Shown here piece by piece: positions 43,679-52,790 of a stretch of DNA of 64,000 nt. Origin of the DNA: Mycobacterium sp. E2479 (GTDB lineage: Bacteria > Actinomycetota > Actinomycetes > Mycobacteriales > Mycobacteriaceae); contig NZ_LZJR01000093.1 in NCBI RefSeq assembly GCF_001667925.1, positions 62,001 through 126,000 on the forward strand. The letters run 5' to 3'. A model generated the notes under the pieces. The model was not told where the DNA came from. It made no database searches and worked only from the letters and a program-made list of their open reading frames with translations. The position numbers and the translations under genes were made by a program. Every line of letters begins with the position of its first letter. Within the stretch, counting starts at the first letter, position 1.

Positions 43679-44827
43679 ATGCGGGCTCTGGTCACCGGTG
43701 CCACCGGTTATGTCGGATCACGCCTGGTCACCGCGCTGCTGGACGATCAGCACCAGGTGGTGGCGGCGACGCGAAACCCTGCGCGCCTCAAGCGTTTTGG
43801 CTGGTTCGACGACGTCACGCCGGTGAAGTTGGACGCGGCCGACCCCGAGACGTTGGCCTCCGCTTTCGCCAGTTGCGGGCCCGTCGACGTGGCGTATTAC
43901 CTGGTGCACGCGATCGGCCAGCCGGGATTTCGCGACGCCGACAAAACCGCGGCCGCGAACTTCGCGGCGGCGGCTCGTGAGGCCGGGGTGCCACGCATCG
44001 TCTACCTGGGCGGCTTCGTGCCCGCTGACGAAGACCTGTCCGAGCACCTGACCAGCCGAGCCGAGGTGGCCGAGGCGCTCACCCTCCCGGACGGCCCGGA
44101 GCTGGTCTGGCTGGGCGCGGCGATCATCATCGGCGCCGGCTCGACGTCGTTCGAGATGATGCGCTATGTCGGTGACCGTTTCCCGCTGATCCCGATCCCG
44201 AGTTGGATGGACAACCCGATCGACCCGATCTCCATCCGCGATGTCCTGCACTATCTCGTGGCCGCGGCCGATCGAGACTTGGTGCCCGCCGGGGCGTACG
44301 ACATAGCCGGGCCGGAGACCACGTCCTACCGGCACCTGCTCAAGGCGTATGCACGCGTCTCCGGCCGCTGGCATACCGGGCTGCCCGTGGGCAGGATCGA
44401 CACCACGCTGGCGTCGCTGATCACGGGTGTCGCCCTGCCGGTGCCGCCGGGACTGGCGGGCGATCTGGTGGAATCGCTGGACCACCCGATGGTGGCTTCC
44501 GCCAGCGGGCTACGCGACCACGTTCCGGACCCGCCGGGCGGCCTGCTGGGCATCGACGAGTCCATTGCCTTGGCCCTGACCGGACAGTCCACGCACCGGC
44601 CGCGTCCGGTCAACGCGCTGGCCGATCCACACCACCTGGCCAACACCGATCCCGCCTGGGCCGGCGGCGATGCGCTGCGCATCCGCCGACTCGCGCGGCG
44701 GGTCACCCCACCGGTCGTGCGGCCTACCCTGGGGCTGGTGAACATGGTCCCCGGTCCGGTGGCCGGAGCGGTGCGCACCGGCCTCGACATCATGATCGCC
44801 CTGACCCCGAAGGTCCGTCCTGCATGA
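43679..44827 (+). CDS. NAD(P)H-binding atypical SDR
   Basis: This 382-residue protein begins MRALVTGATGYVGSRLVTALL, with the extended-SDR GxxGxxG nucleotide motif, followed by VDVAYYLVHAIG and a conserved SSF-like GAGSTSFEMMRYV region. No YxxxK is seen, so it is an atypical SDR. The layout (YYLVH, SFEMMRYVGDR) is shared with the larger protein at 45549-46892, and the two are related (both may act on lipid or aromatic substrates). Its stop overlaps the protease gene by ATGA. A long open frame on the opposite strand is only an artefact of GC bias. Confidence 0.85.
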   Translation: MRALVTGATGYVGSRLVTALLDDQHQVVAATRNPARLKRFGWFDDVTPVKLDAADPETLASAFASCGPVDVAYYLVHAIGQPGFRDADKTAAANFAAAAREAGVPRIVYLGGFVPADEDLSEHLTSRAEVAEALTLPDGPELVWLGAAIIIGAGSTSFEMMRYVGDRFPLIPIPSWMDNPIDPISIRDVLHYLVAAADRDLVPAGAYDIAGPETTSYRHLLKAYARVSGRWHTGLPVGRIDTTLASLITGVALPVPPGLAGDLVESLDHPMVASASGLRDHVPDPPGGLLGIDESIALALTGQSTHRPRPVNALADPHHLANTDPAWAGGDALRIRRLARRVTPPVVRPTLGLVNMVPGPVAGAVRTGLDIMIALTPKVRPA

Positions 44828-45546
44828 CCCAGTCGACGAGTCCGTATCGCACCGGCGTGTTCACCGAGTTCCGCCGTGCGGTCACCAATGTTGCTGTGCC
44901 CCATCATGAGTCGCCCCGGGTGGTGCGGCGGCGTCGGGTCGTCGTCGCCATCACCGTGGTCATCGGCGCCGGGGTGCTCGGCTTTTCGTTGCGGCGTCAT
45001 CCAGGGGATGCAAGCTTCTACTGGTTGACCCTCGCACTCGCTGCGGTGTGGACCGCAGGGGCGCTGATTTCCGGCCCGCTGCACCTTGGTGGTATCTGTT
45101 GGCGGGGACGTAACCAGCGGCCGGTCATCACCGGGACGACGATCGGCCTCCTGCTCGGCGGGGCCTTCGTGATAGGCGGGCTGATCGCGCGGCAGATCAC
45201 GCCTGTGGCGGAGTTGATAACCCGGGTGCTGCTCTACGCCCACCACGGCTGGTATCCGGTGATCGTGGCGATCACGCTCGTCAACGCCATCGCCGAGGAA
45301 GTGTTTTTTCGCGGCGCGCTCTACACCGCCTTGGGCCGCTATCACCCGATCGTGATCTCGACTGTCCTCTATACGTGCGCGACGCTGGCCAGCGGCAACC
45401 CGATGCTCGGCTTCGCCGCGATCATCCTGGGCACGGTGTGCGCGTTCGAGCGCCGGGCCACCGGCGGCGTGTTGGCGCCGGTGCTCACCCACTTGGTGTG
45501 GGGACTGATCATGGTTCTCGCGCTGCCCCCGATGTTCGGCGTCTGA
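44824..45546 (+). CDS. CPBP-family intramembrane metalloprotease
   Basis: This 240-residue protein has about six transmembrane helices and the CPBP (Abi) motifs: NAIAEEVFFRGALY (EExxxR), then FAAIILGTVCAFER and LTHLVWG with the third-motif His. Such proteases process membrane proteins or peptides, as type II CAAX-prenyl endopeptidases do, or protect against bacteriocins. ATG 44824 overlaps the upstream SDR stop by four bases. Probably corresponds in place to H37Rv Rv1140 (integral membrane protein), though the length differs. Substrate unknown. Convergent with the SDR/DUF2867 gene two bases away. Confidence 0.85.
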   Translation: MTQSTSPYRTGVFTEFRRAVTNVAVPHHESPRVVRRRRVVVAITVVIGAGVLGFSLRRHPGDASFYWLTLALAAVWTAGALISGPLHLGGICWRGRNQRPVITGTTIGLLLGGAFVIGGLIARQITPVAELITRVLLYAHHGWYPVIVAITLVNAIAEEVFFRGALYTALGRYHPIVISTVLYTCATLASGNPMLGFAAIILGTVCAFERRATGGVLAPVLTHLVWGLIMVLALPPMFGV

Positions 45547-45548
45547 CC

Positions 45549-46892
45549 TCACCCTTGCGCGGACGCGATGACGTCGCGGGCCAGAGCGCGCATCGTGACG
45601 GAGCGGATTGGCCGAACGAAGAACCAGTACACCCGCCCCGGGATGCCCCTCGGTAGGAAGGTGGACCGCTGGATATAGCGCGTGTCGCCATCGTCTTGGC
45701 CCATGACCGCAATCTCGAGCCACTCGCATCCCGGCGCTCGCTTTGTGGAGCGCAGCCGCAACAGGGTTCCCGCCGTGCGCTCCTCGACCTTCCACCCGGT
45801 TGCGCGCGAACTCAGCACGTCCTCCGCCGCCTTCCAGACGCTCGCGGGAGCGGCAGTGGTCGCGGCGGTACGCACGGCGGTGTACACGATCTCGCCAGCC
45901 CAATCCGGGTCGGTCGGCAGCGCCTCGGCCGGTTCGGCCCGCAACGACGACCGCGTCGGTTCGGGCGCACCACGCGCCGCGCCCGCAAGCGCGAGTTCGA
46001 CGGACCGCCGGTAGCCGGTCGGGCCGCCGGGCGGTGGCGCGACGATGCCGTCGATGTCGGAATTGCGCATCACCGCATCGCATTCCAGCGATTCGATCAG
46101 CGGCCGCGCCAGGCCGGGCGGGATCGGCGTCACGGTCCCGACCCAGAGGCTGGCGATCGTCGGGGTCAAAAAGGGCAGCACGATCAGGTAGCGCTTGCCC
46201 AGGCCCGCCACGTCGGCGTAGACGCGCATCATGTCGCCGTATTCCAATACGTCCGGCCCGCCGATGTCCCAGGTGCGCGACTCCGGGACCGGGGCCGTCG
46301 CCGCCGCGGCCAGGTAGTACAGCACGTCGCGCACCGCGATCGGCTGGATTTTGTTGTGCACCCATTTCGGCGTGGTCATCACCGGCAGTCGGTCGGTGAG
46401 GTGCCGGATCATTTCGAACGAGGCCGATCCGGAACCGATGACCACCCCGGCCTGCAGCACCACGGTCTCGATGCCGGAGTCGATCAGCGCGTCACCGACG
46501 GCCCGGCGCGATGCGAGATGGGGTGAGAGATCGCTGTTTTCGGGATGCAGCCCACTCAGATACACCACTCGGCGCACCCCGGCGCGCTGCGCGGCCGTCA
46601 CGACGTTGCGGACGGCGCGGGTTTCCTCCGCGACGAAGTCCTTCGAGGTGCCCATGGAGTGGACGAGGTAGTAGACGACATCGATGCCGTCGAACGCGGC
46701 GATCAGTGAATCGACATCACCGAGGTCGCCGCGTGCCACGTCCGCCTGTTGCCGCCACGGCACCTGCGCGAGCTTGTCGGGGTTGCGCGCCAAGGCCCGA
46801 ACGCGATGGCCCTCGTCCAGCAGTCGGGGCACCAGGCGCCCACCGATGTAGCCGGTCGCTCCGGTTACCAGGCACCGCACCTGTTCGGGCAT
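45549..46892 (-). CDS. NAD(P)H-binding SDR fused to a DUF2867/SRPBCC-like domain
   Basis: This 447-residue protein has an N-terminal atypical SDR (RCLVTGATGYIGGRLVPRLL, VVYYLVHSMG, VVIGSGSASFEMIRHL; to about residue 300) and a C-terminal domain of about 120 residues (VYTAVRTAATTAAPASVWKAAED onwards, with WLEIAVMG and YIQRSTFLPRG), which fits DUF2867, a lipid-binding-like START fold. The pair suggests an oxidoreductase for a hydrophobic ligand held by its own binding domain. The SDR half is paralogous to 43679-44827. Convergent with the CPBP protease. Confidence 0.87.
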   Translation of the reverse strand: MPEQVRCLVTGATGYIGGRLVPRLLDEGHRVRALARNPDKLAQVPWRQQADVARGDLGDVDSLIAAFDGIDVVYYLVHSMGTSKDFVAEETRAVRNVVTAAQRAGVRRVVYLSGLHPENSDLSPHLASRRAVGDALIDSGIETVVLQAGVVIGSGSASFEMIRHLTDRLPVMTTPKWVHNKIQPIAVRDVLYYLAAAATAPVPESRTWDIGGPDVLEYGDMMRVYADVAGLGKRYLIVLPFLTPTIASLWVGTVTPIPPGLARPLIESLECDAVMRNSDIDGIVAPPPGGPTGYRRSVELALAGAARGAPEPTRSSLRAEPAEALPTDPDWAGEIVYTAVRTAATTAAPASVWKAAEDVLSSRATGWKVEERTAGTLLRLRSTKRAPGCEWLEIAVMGQDDGDTRYIQRSTFLPRGIPGRVYWFFVRPIRSVTMRALARDVIASAQG

Positions 46893-46984
46893 CGATCCTC
46901 CGTCGTTCGTCAGCCATTCGTCTGACGAGGAGGATTACCTCATCAACGGCTGATTAAGCGTTGCGGCCGATCACGGCAACAACG

Positions 46985-47797
46985 TCAGCGGTCGGTGAAG
47001 TTCGCGGCGCGCCGTTGCTGGAAGGCCGTTGCGCCCTCGACGAAGTCGGCGGATTTCAGCAGCACCGACTGTCCGTCGAATTCACGCTGCAGGGCGGGGT
47101 CCAACTCGGTCAGCGTGGCGGCGTTGATCGCCAGCTTGGTCTTGGCGAATGCCACCGCCGGGCCGCTCAACAACCGGGCGATCACCTTGTCCACCTCGGC
47201 ATCGAAGTCGCCGGCCGGATAGACCGCGGTGACCAGGCCCCACGATAAGGCTTCTGCGGCGGTCAGCCGCTCCGGAAGCAGCGCCATCTGCATGGCCCGG
47301 ATCCGGCCGATCGCGGCCGCCACCAACGCCGACGCGCCGCCGTCGGGCATCAACCCGATCTTGGTGAAGGCGAGCATGAAAAACGCGCTCTCCGAAGCCA
47401 ATACGACATCGCACGCCAGGGCGATGGAGACGCCGACGCCGGCCGCGGGTCCCTGGACCACGGCGACCACCGGGTGCGGCAGTGAGACGATCCCGCGTAC
47501 CAGGCGGTTGATCTCGAGGATGATCTCGTCCGGCGGGACGCCGCCGCCGCCGGAGACGTCGTCGGCGCTGATGCCCGCACCGGAGCTGAAGCCGCGCCCG
47601 GCGCCGCCCAGCCGCACCACCTTGACCTCGGGGTCGGTGGCCGCATACTCCATCGCATCCGCGATTCCGGTGATCACCGGGATAGTCAGCGAATTCAGGC
47701 TGCCGGGCCGGTTGATGGTCACCGACAGCACGCCGTCCGACAGCGTGACATCCAGGCCTGCGACGGGTGTCAGGGTGGCGATCGCGGATGAAGTCAT
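46985..47797 (-). CDS. Crotonase-family isomerase-like protein
   Basis: This 270-residue crotonase keeps the oxyanion loop ([11 protein letters not shown]) and the CoA-binding fold, but the hydratase Glu residues are replaced: the first site reads [12 protein letters not shown] (Ser in place of Glu) and the second [14 protein letters not shown] (no Glu, but an Asp in PDGG). This is the PaaG-like pattern, whose Asp acts as the base, so a 2,3-enoyl-CoA isomerase rather than a hydratase is inferred. Place fits EchA10/EchA11 (Rv1142c, Rv1141c) of H37Rv; only one copy exists here. Divergent from mcr. Confidence 0.87.
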   Translation of the reverse strand: MTSSAIATLTPVAGLDVTLSDGVLSVTINRPGSLNSLTIPVITGIADAMEYAATDPEVKVVRLGGAGRGFSSGAGISADDVSGGGGVPPDEIILEINRLVRGIVSLPHPVVAVVQGPAAGVGVSIALACDVVLASESAFFMLAFTKIGLMPDGGASALVAAAIGRIRAMQMALLPERLTAAEALSWGLVTAVYPAGDFDAEVDKVIARLLSGPAVAFAKTKLAINAATLTELDPALQREFDGQSVLLKSADFVEGATAFQQRRAANFTDR

Positions 47798-47917
47798 GGG
47801 CTCACCATAAGTGACCGGCGTGCATGGCCTTCCGGCACGGCTGCGAAGATGTCGAACGACCGGTGGCTTGGTTGCGAACGGTCAACGGCGTCAGAGCAGA
47901 CGAAAGGTCGGTGGATC

Positions 47918-49012
47918 GTGGCTGGACCGTTGAAGGGACTGCGTGTTGTCGAGTTGGCCGGCATCGGCCCCGGGCCACACGCCGCGATGATCCTGGGGGA
48001 TCTGGGTGCCGACGTCGTGCGCATCGATCGCCCATCCTTTTTGGCCGCGGGTGGCGGCGGAGGCACAGCCAAGGACGCCATGATGCGCAACCGGCGGGTG
48101 GTGACCGTCGATCTGAAGTCCGACGAAGGGCGCGGCCTCGTCCTCAAACTGATCGCCAAGGCCGACGTGTTCATCGAGGGTTACCGCCCGGGCGTCACCG
48201 AGCGGCTCGGCCTGGGCCCCGAAGACTGCGCCAAGGTCAACGACAGGTTGGTCTACGCCCGGATGACCGGCTGGGGCCAGACCGGCCCGCGCAGCCAGCA
48301 GGCGGGCCACGACATCAACTACATCTCGCTGAACGGCATCCTGCATGCAATCGGCCGGGCGAACGAGCGGCCGGTTCCGCCGTTGAATCTGGTCGGTGAC
48401 TTCGGCGGCGGCTCGATGTTCCTGCTGCTCGGGATCCTATCCGCCCTGTGGGAGCGGCAGACCTCCGGCAAGGGGCAGGTCGTCGACGCCGCGATGGTGG
48501 ACGGCTCGAGCGTCCTGATCCAGATGATGTGGCAGATGCGTGCCGCCGGGATGTGGACCGACGTGCGCGGCACCAATCTGCTCGACGGCGGTGCCCCCTA
48601 CTACGACACTTACGAATGCGCCGACGGGCGCTACGTCGCGGTCGGCGCCATCGAACCGCAGTTCTACGCCGCCATGCTGGCGGGGCTCGGGCTGGACGGC
48701 GTCGACCTACCCGGGCAGAACGACGTCAGCCGCTGGCCCGAACTGCGCGCGATCCTGGTCGAAAAGTTCCGGAGTCACGACCGCGACCACTGGGCCAAGG
48801 TGTTCGCTGACTCCGACGCGTGCGTGACGCCGGTGCTGGCCTTCGGCGAGGTGCAAACCGAGCCGCACATCACCGAGCGGAACACGTTCTACGAAGTCGA
48901 CGGCGGCCTGCAGCCGCTGCCGGCGCCGCGGTTCTCCCGCACCGCGCCGGAGACCCCGCGCCCCGCGTCGCAGGTGAGCGACGCCGCGGACATGCTGAAC
49001 GACTGGGTATAG
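47918..49012 (+). CDS. mcr: Alpha-methylacyl-CoA racemase
   Basis: Interconverts (R)- and (S)-2-methylacyl-CoA esters so that methyl-branched chains, including the sterol side chain, can enter beta-oxidation; cytoplasmic. The 364 residues begin [20 protein letters not shown], exactly as expected for the MCR family. Active-site residues can be seen: His in [10 protein letters not shown], Asp in [11 protein letters not shown] and Glu in [14 protein letters not shown] 47918 gives the family start. Followed 43 bases later by the Rv1144-type SDR, with which it probably works on branched acyl-CoAs. Confidence 0.96.
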   Translation: MAGPLKGLRVVELAGIGPGPHAAMILGDLGADVVRIDRPSFLAAGGGGGTAKDAMMRNRRVVTVDLKSDEGRGLVLKLIAKADVFIEGYRPGVTERLGLGPEDCAKVNDRLVYARMTGWGQTGPRSQQAGHDINYISLNGILHAIGRANERPVPPLNLVGDFGGGSMFLLLGILSALWERQTSGKGQVVDAAMVDGSSVLIQMMWQMRAAGMWTDVRGTNLLDGGAPYYDTYECADGRYVAVGAIEPQFYAAMLAGLGLDGVDLPGQNDVSRWPELRAILVEKFRSHDRDHWAKVFADSDACVTPVLAFGEVQTEPHITERNTFYEVDGGLQPLPAPRFSRTAPETPRPASQVSDAADMLNDWV

Positions 49013-49018
49013 TTCCCA

Positions 49019-49032
49019 ACCAACAAGTTGGT
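49019..49032. promoter_or_regulatory. Palindrome between mcr and the SDR gene
   Basis: ACCAAC-AA-GTTGGT, flanked by CCA and CGG, is a perfect inverted repeat that ends 23 bases before the SDR start. It begins 7 bases after the mcr stop. A candidate operator for a TetR- or GntR-type regulator. None can be assigned; it differs from the island operator and from KstR. Confidence 0.4.
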
Positions 49033-49055
49033 CGGCAGTACACGAAAGGACTCGG

Positions 49056-49808
49056 ATGGAGATCAAAGACGCTGTTGCCGTCGTTACCGGGGGAGCGTCG
49101 GGCCTGGGCCTGGCCACCACCAAGCGACTGCTCGACCGCGGTGCCCAGGTGGTGGTGGTCGACCTACGTGGCGAGGAAGCGGTACGCGAGCTGGGCGACC
49201 GCGCCCGCTTCGTCGAAGCCGACGTCACCGACGAGGGCGCCGTCGGAAAAGCGCTGGACGCGGCGGAGTCGATGGGCACGCTGCGGATCAACGTGAACTG
49301 CGCCGGCATCGGCAACGCCATCAAGACCCTGTCCAAGGACGGCCCGTTCCCGCTGGACGGCTTCAAGAAGGTAATCGGGGTCAACCTGATCGGTACTTTC
49401 AACGTGCTGCGGCTGGCCGCCGAGCGCATCGCCAAGACCGAGCCGGTCGGTGAGGAGCGGGGTGTCATCATCAACACCGCCTCGGTAGCTGCGTTCGAGG
49501 GCCAGATCGGCCAGGCCGCCTACTCGGCCTCCAAGGGCGGCGTCGTGGGTATGACCCTGCCGATCGCGCGCGACCTGTCGCGCGAGCTCATCCGCGTGGT
49601 GACCATCGCGCCGGGCCTGTTCAAAACGCCGCTGCTGGGGTCGCTGCCCGAAGAGGCGCAGGCGTCCCTGGGCAAGCAAGTCCCGCACCCGGCCCGGCTT
49701 GGTGATCCCGACGAGTACGGCGCCTTGGCCGTCCACATCGTCGAGAATCCGATGCTCAACGGCGAGGTCATCCGCCTGGATGGCGCCATACGCATGGCGC
49801 CTCGCTGA
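49056..49808 (+). CDS. HSD17B10-like short-chain dehydrogenase (3-hydroxyacyl-CoA type)
   Basis: This 250-residue SDR resembles type II 3-hydroxyacyl-CoA/17-beta-hydroxysteroid dehydrogenases: [53 protein letters not shown] (catalytic Ser and YxxxK) and a long [17 protein letters not shown] loop. It oxidises 3-hydroxyacyl-CoA with NAD. Same length and place as Rv1144. GAAAGGA lies seven bases before the ATG. Likely acts downstream of Mcr on branched acyl-CoAs. A strong terminator follows. Confidence 0.93.
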   Translation: MEIKDAVAVVTGGASGLGLATTKRLLDRGAQVVVVDLRGEEAVRELGDRARFVEADVTDEGAVGKALDAAESMGTLRINVNCAGIGNAIKTLSKDGPFPLDGFKKVIGVNLIGTFNVLRLAAERIAKTEPVGEERGVIINTASVAAFEGQIGQAAYSASKGGVVGMTLPIARDLSRELIRVVTIAPGLFKTPLLGSLPEEAQASLGKQVPHPARLGDPDEYGALAVHIVENPMLNGEVIRLDGAIRMAPR

Positions 49809-49829
49809 GCCGCACCCCGTCCGACAAAA

Positions 49830-49861
49830 CGAAAGCCCCCCGCGTCGGCGGGGGGCTTTCG
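49830..49861 (+). terminator. Strong GC hairpin terminator
   Basis: CGAAAGCCCCCCGC, loop GTCG, GCGGGGGGCTTTCG: a perfect 14-bp stem with a 4-base loop 21 bases past the SDR stop. Such U-poor, GC-rich stems act as terminators in mycobacteria. It also faces the tiny minus-strand gene at 49953, so it may stop transcripts from both sides. Confidence 0.85.
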
Positions 49862-49952
49862 TGATAACCACGATCAATTGGTTACTTGCGGAACCATCGA
49901 CTGACGTTCGGTTCGGCCATCAACAGCCGTGCGAGCATGCTCATGGCTTGCC

Positions 49953-50075
49953 TCAGCTCGCGGCTTGCAGTTCGTCGAACTGCTCCGAGGTTTCGCCTTC
50001 CACCAGCACATCGCCGTGGTAGAGGGCATCGAAGTCAACCTTGATGACGTCGGCACTTGTGTCGTCGATCCACAT
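49953..50075 (-). CDS. Small acidic protein (40 residues)
   Basis: A short frame from ATG 50075 to TGA codes for MWIDDTSADVIKVDFDALYH, then GDVLVEGETSEQF and DELQAAS. It is strongly acidic, uses codons typical of mycobacterial genes and has no competing longer frame, while the surrounding sequence is otherwise non-coding. No signal peptide or Cys. No family recognised. A promoter could lie in the AT-rich stretch just upstream (50076-50140), which also faces mmpL13. It could be an unannotated regulatory or partner peptide. Confidence 0.5.
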   Translation of the reverse strand: MWIDDTSADVIKVDFDALYHGDVLVEGETSEQFDELQAAS

Positions 50076-50384
50076 GACACTGAGCGTATGGGCCACCATT
50101 AAGGAATCTTTGAGTCACGATTCGGAAAATATTGGCAATTTACCGGCGAGTAGGTTGTCCGTGGCTGCCGCACGGATTTGTGCCGTGAGCTGCTTACTTG
50201 GCGGCACATTTTCTGGCCGGACTCTTATTGTCCGAGCGGTTTGAAAACGGCGTTGAACGGTTCGAGTCGGCTCTGCGTGTTAAAGGGAGTGCACTGTTCG
50301 ACGTGTGCAAATTAGCGTTTGTTACGTTGGCGCGGACTAGCGAGGGGCCGGCGCAACGGAGCATCGGCAGCGGAAGGGCCGGAA
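50076..50384. other. AT-richer intergenic region upstream of mmpL13
   Basis: About 310 bases without a gene and with clearly lower GC than its surroundings (for example AAAATATTGGCAATTTACCG and CAAATTAGCGTTTGTTACG). It should hold the mmpL13 promoter and that of the small minus-strand gene. No operator or riboswitch was recognised. Confidence 0.6.
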
Positions 50385-52703
50385 ATGCTGCAGAAAACCG
50401 CCCGCGTCGCGATCAGGGCGCCCCGACGCATCATCGCGATCGGGGTGCTGGTTTTCATCGCCGCCGCTGTCTTCGGCGTTCCCGTCGCCAAGAGCCTGTC
50501 GCCCGGTGGTTTTCAAGACCCGCACTCCGAGTCCGGCCGCGCCGGCAGCGTGTTGAGCGACAAGTTCGGCCAAAGTGGCCAGCAGGTGCTGATCCTGGTT
50601 ACCGCGCCGGGCGGCACCACCAGCGAACCGGCCCGGACGGTGGGCACCGACCTCGTAGACCGGCTGCAAAAATCCCCGCTCGTCTACAACGTCTCCTCAC
50701 CGTGGACCGCGCCACCACAAGCTTCAGCGGACCTCGTGAGCCGCGACGGCAAGTCCGGACTCATCATCGTCAACCTCAAAGGCGGCGAGGACTACGCCCA
50801 AAGCAATGCGCAGACGTTGGCGGATCAGTTCATCCATGACCGTGACGGCGTCACCGTGCGGGCCGGCGGGGCGGCTATGCAGTACGCGCAGATCAACACG
50901 CAGAACCAGGCCGACCTCCTAGTGATGGAGTTGATCGCTCTGCCGCTGAGCTTCCTGGTGCTGATCTGGGTGTTCGGCGGGCTGCTTGCGGCGGCGTTGC
51001 CGATGACGCTGGGCGCGCTGGCCGTGGTCGGTTCGATGTCGGTATTGCGCCTGATCACTTTCACTACCCAGGTATCGATCTTCGCCCTGAACCTGAGCAC
51101 CGCGCTGGGCCTGGCTCTGGCGATCGACTACACGCTGTTGATCGTCAGCCGCTATCGCGACGAATTGGCCGAGGGCCACGACCGCGACGAAGCGCTCATC
51201 CGGACCATGGCAACCTCCGGCCGCACCGTGTTGTTCTCCGCGGTGACCGTGGCGTTGTCGATGTCGGCGACGGTGGCGTTCCCGATGTACTTTCTCAAGT
51301 CGTTCGCCTACGCCGGCGTGGCCACCGTTGCCTTCGTCGCGGCCGCCTCGATAGTGATCACCCCGGCCGCGATCGTGCTGCTGGGCCCGCGGTTGGACGC
51401 CCTGGACGTGCGCCGCATGGTGCGGAAGACGTTGCGGCGCCCCGAACCGGTGCATGGACCGGTCGAGCAACTGTTCTGGTATCGGTCCACGAAGTTCGTG
51501 ATGCGCCGCTGGGCGCCGATCGGCCTGACCGTCGTCGCCTTGCTGTTGCTGCTCGGGTATCCCTTCCTCCGTGTGGCGTGGGGCTTCCCCGACGATCGGG
51601 TGCTGCCCCGGTCGGCGTCGTCGCATCAGGTGGGCGACCGGCTGCGCAACGATTTCGCGCACGACTCGGCGACGTCGGTGCCCGTCGTCATCCCCGAAGC
51701 CACCGGCTTGAGCCCGTCGGACTTCGACACCTACGCCGCCGATCTGTCGCGGGTTGCCGACGTCTCGGCGGTGTCAGGCCCCGGCGGCACCTTCACGGCC
51801 GGCAACCGCGTCGGACCGCCGTCCGGGGCCACCGGGCTGGCCGACGGCAGCGCATTTCTGACCGTCAGCAGCACGGCGCCGCTGTTTTCTTCGGCGAACG
51901 AGACCCAGCTCGAACGGCTGCACCGGGTGCCCGGACCCGCTGGCCGATCCGTCGAGATGGGCGGGCTGGCCCAGGTCAATCGCGACAGCGTCGAGGCCGT
52001 GACGGACCGGCTTCCGCTGGTCCTCGGGTTGATGGCGGCGATCACCTTCGTGTTGCTGTTTTTGCTCACCGGCAGCGTGCTGCTGCCGGCCAAGGCGCTG
52101 GCCTGCAACGTCCTGTCGTTGACGGCTGCGTTCGGTGCGTTGGTGTGGATCTTCCAGGACGGCCATCTGGGTGCGCTCGGAACGACGCCGAGCGGAACGC
52201 TGGTGGCGAACATGCCGGTGCTGCTGTTCTGCATCGCCTTTGGGTTGTCCATGGACTATGAGGTGTTCCTGCTCTCCCGGATCCGTGAGTACTGGCTGGC
52301 TTCCGGCGCCGCGCGGCCGGCGAAGCCGACAGCGAAGCATGCCCACGCCGCCAACGACGAGAGCGTGGCGCTCGGCGTCGCCCGCACCGGCCGGGTGATC
52401 ACCGCGGCCGCATTGGTGATGTCGATGTCGTTCGCGGCGCTGATCGCGGCCCACGTCTCGTTCATGAGGATGTTCGGCCTCGGGCTGACGCTTGCCGTCT
52501 TCGCCGACGCCACCCTGGTGCGGATGGTCGTCGTCCCGGCCTTCATGCATGTGATGGGCCGATGGAATTGGTGGGCGCCCAAGCCCCTGGCATGGCTGCA
52601 CGACCGATTCGGCATCAGCGAGAATGCGGCCGAAGAGACCCCCGAAAAGCTAGAACCGGCCGGAAGACCCGAGCTCCCCGAGCCGGTGGCCAATATCGGC
52701 TAA
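50385..52703 (+). CDS. mmpL13: MmpL-family RND lipid transporter, intact
   Basis: This 772-residue inner-membrane RND protein has the MmpL layout: an N-terminal helix (IIAIGVLVFIAAAVFGVPVA), a large periplasmic loop, five helices with the proton-relay motif GLALAIDYTLLIVSRYRDE, a second periplasmic loop, and the second relay motif FGLSMDYEVFLLSRIREYW. It exports lipids, sterol-like compounds or siderophores using the proton gradient. In H37Rv the gene is split into mmpL13a and mmpL13b; here it is one continuous frame. ATG 50385 follows GGAAGGG. No mmpS partner is adjacent. Cargo unknown. Confidence 0.94.
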   Translation: MLQKTARVAIRAPRRIIAIGVLVFIAAAVFGVPVAKSLSPGGFQDPHSESGRAGSVLSDKFGQSGQQVLILVTAPGGTTSEPARTVGTDLVDRLQKSPLVYNVSSPWTAPPQASADLVSRDGKSGLIIVNLKGGEDYAQSNAQTLADQFIHDRDGVTVRAGGAAMQYAQINTQNQADLLVMELIALPLSFLVLIWVFGGLLAAALPMTLGALAVVGSMSVLRLITFTTQVSIFALNLSTALGLALAIDYTLLIVSRYRDELAEGHDRDEALIRTMATSGRTVLFSAVTVALSMSATVAFPMYFLKSFAYAGVATVAFVAAASIVITPAAIVLLGPRLDALDVRRMVRKTLRRPEPVHGPVEQLFWYRSTKFVMRRWAPIGLTVVALLLLLGYPFLRVAWGFPDDRVLPRSASSHQVGDRLRNDFAHDSATSVPVVIPEATGLSPSDFDTYAADLSRVADVSAVSGPGGTFTAGNRVGPPSGATGLADGSAFLTVSSTAPLFSSANETQLERLHRVPGPAGRSVEMGGLAQVNRDSVEAVTDRLPLVLGLMAAITFVLLFLLTGSVLLPAKALACNVLSLTAAFGALVWIFQDGHLGALGTTPSGTLVANMPVLLFCIAFGLSMDYEVFLLSRIREYWLASGAARPAKPTAKHAHAANDESVALGVARTGRVITAAALVMSMSFAALIAAHVSFMRMFGLGLTLAVFADATLVRMVVVPAFMHVMGRWNWWAPKPLAWLHDRFGISENAAEETPEKLEPAGRPELPEPVANIG

Positions 52704-52790
52704 CGCCGCCGTGTATCCAGACCATCGTTTATTCAGACCGTCGTTTATCCAGACCATATTGTGGGGCTCATCCGAGTCGGGGAGGTTCAT

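Noticed and set aside
44326..46365. A very long minus-strand open frame (over 600 codons)
   Set aside because: It crosses two plus-strand genes and one minus-strand gene in a shifted frame. It shows no motif and arises from GC-rich codon bias.
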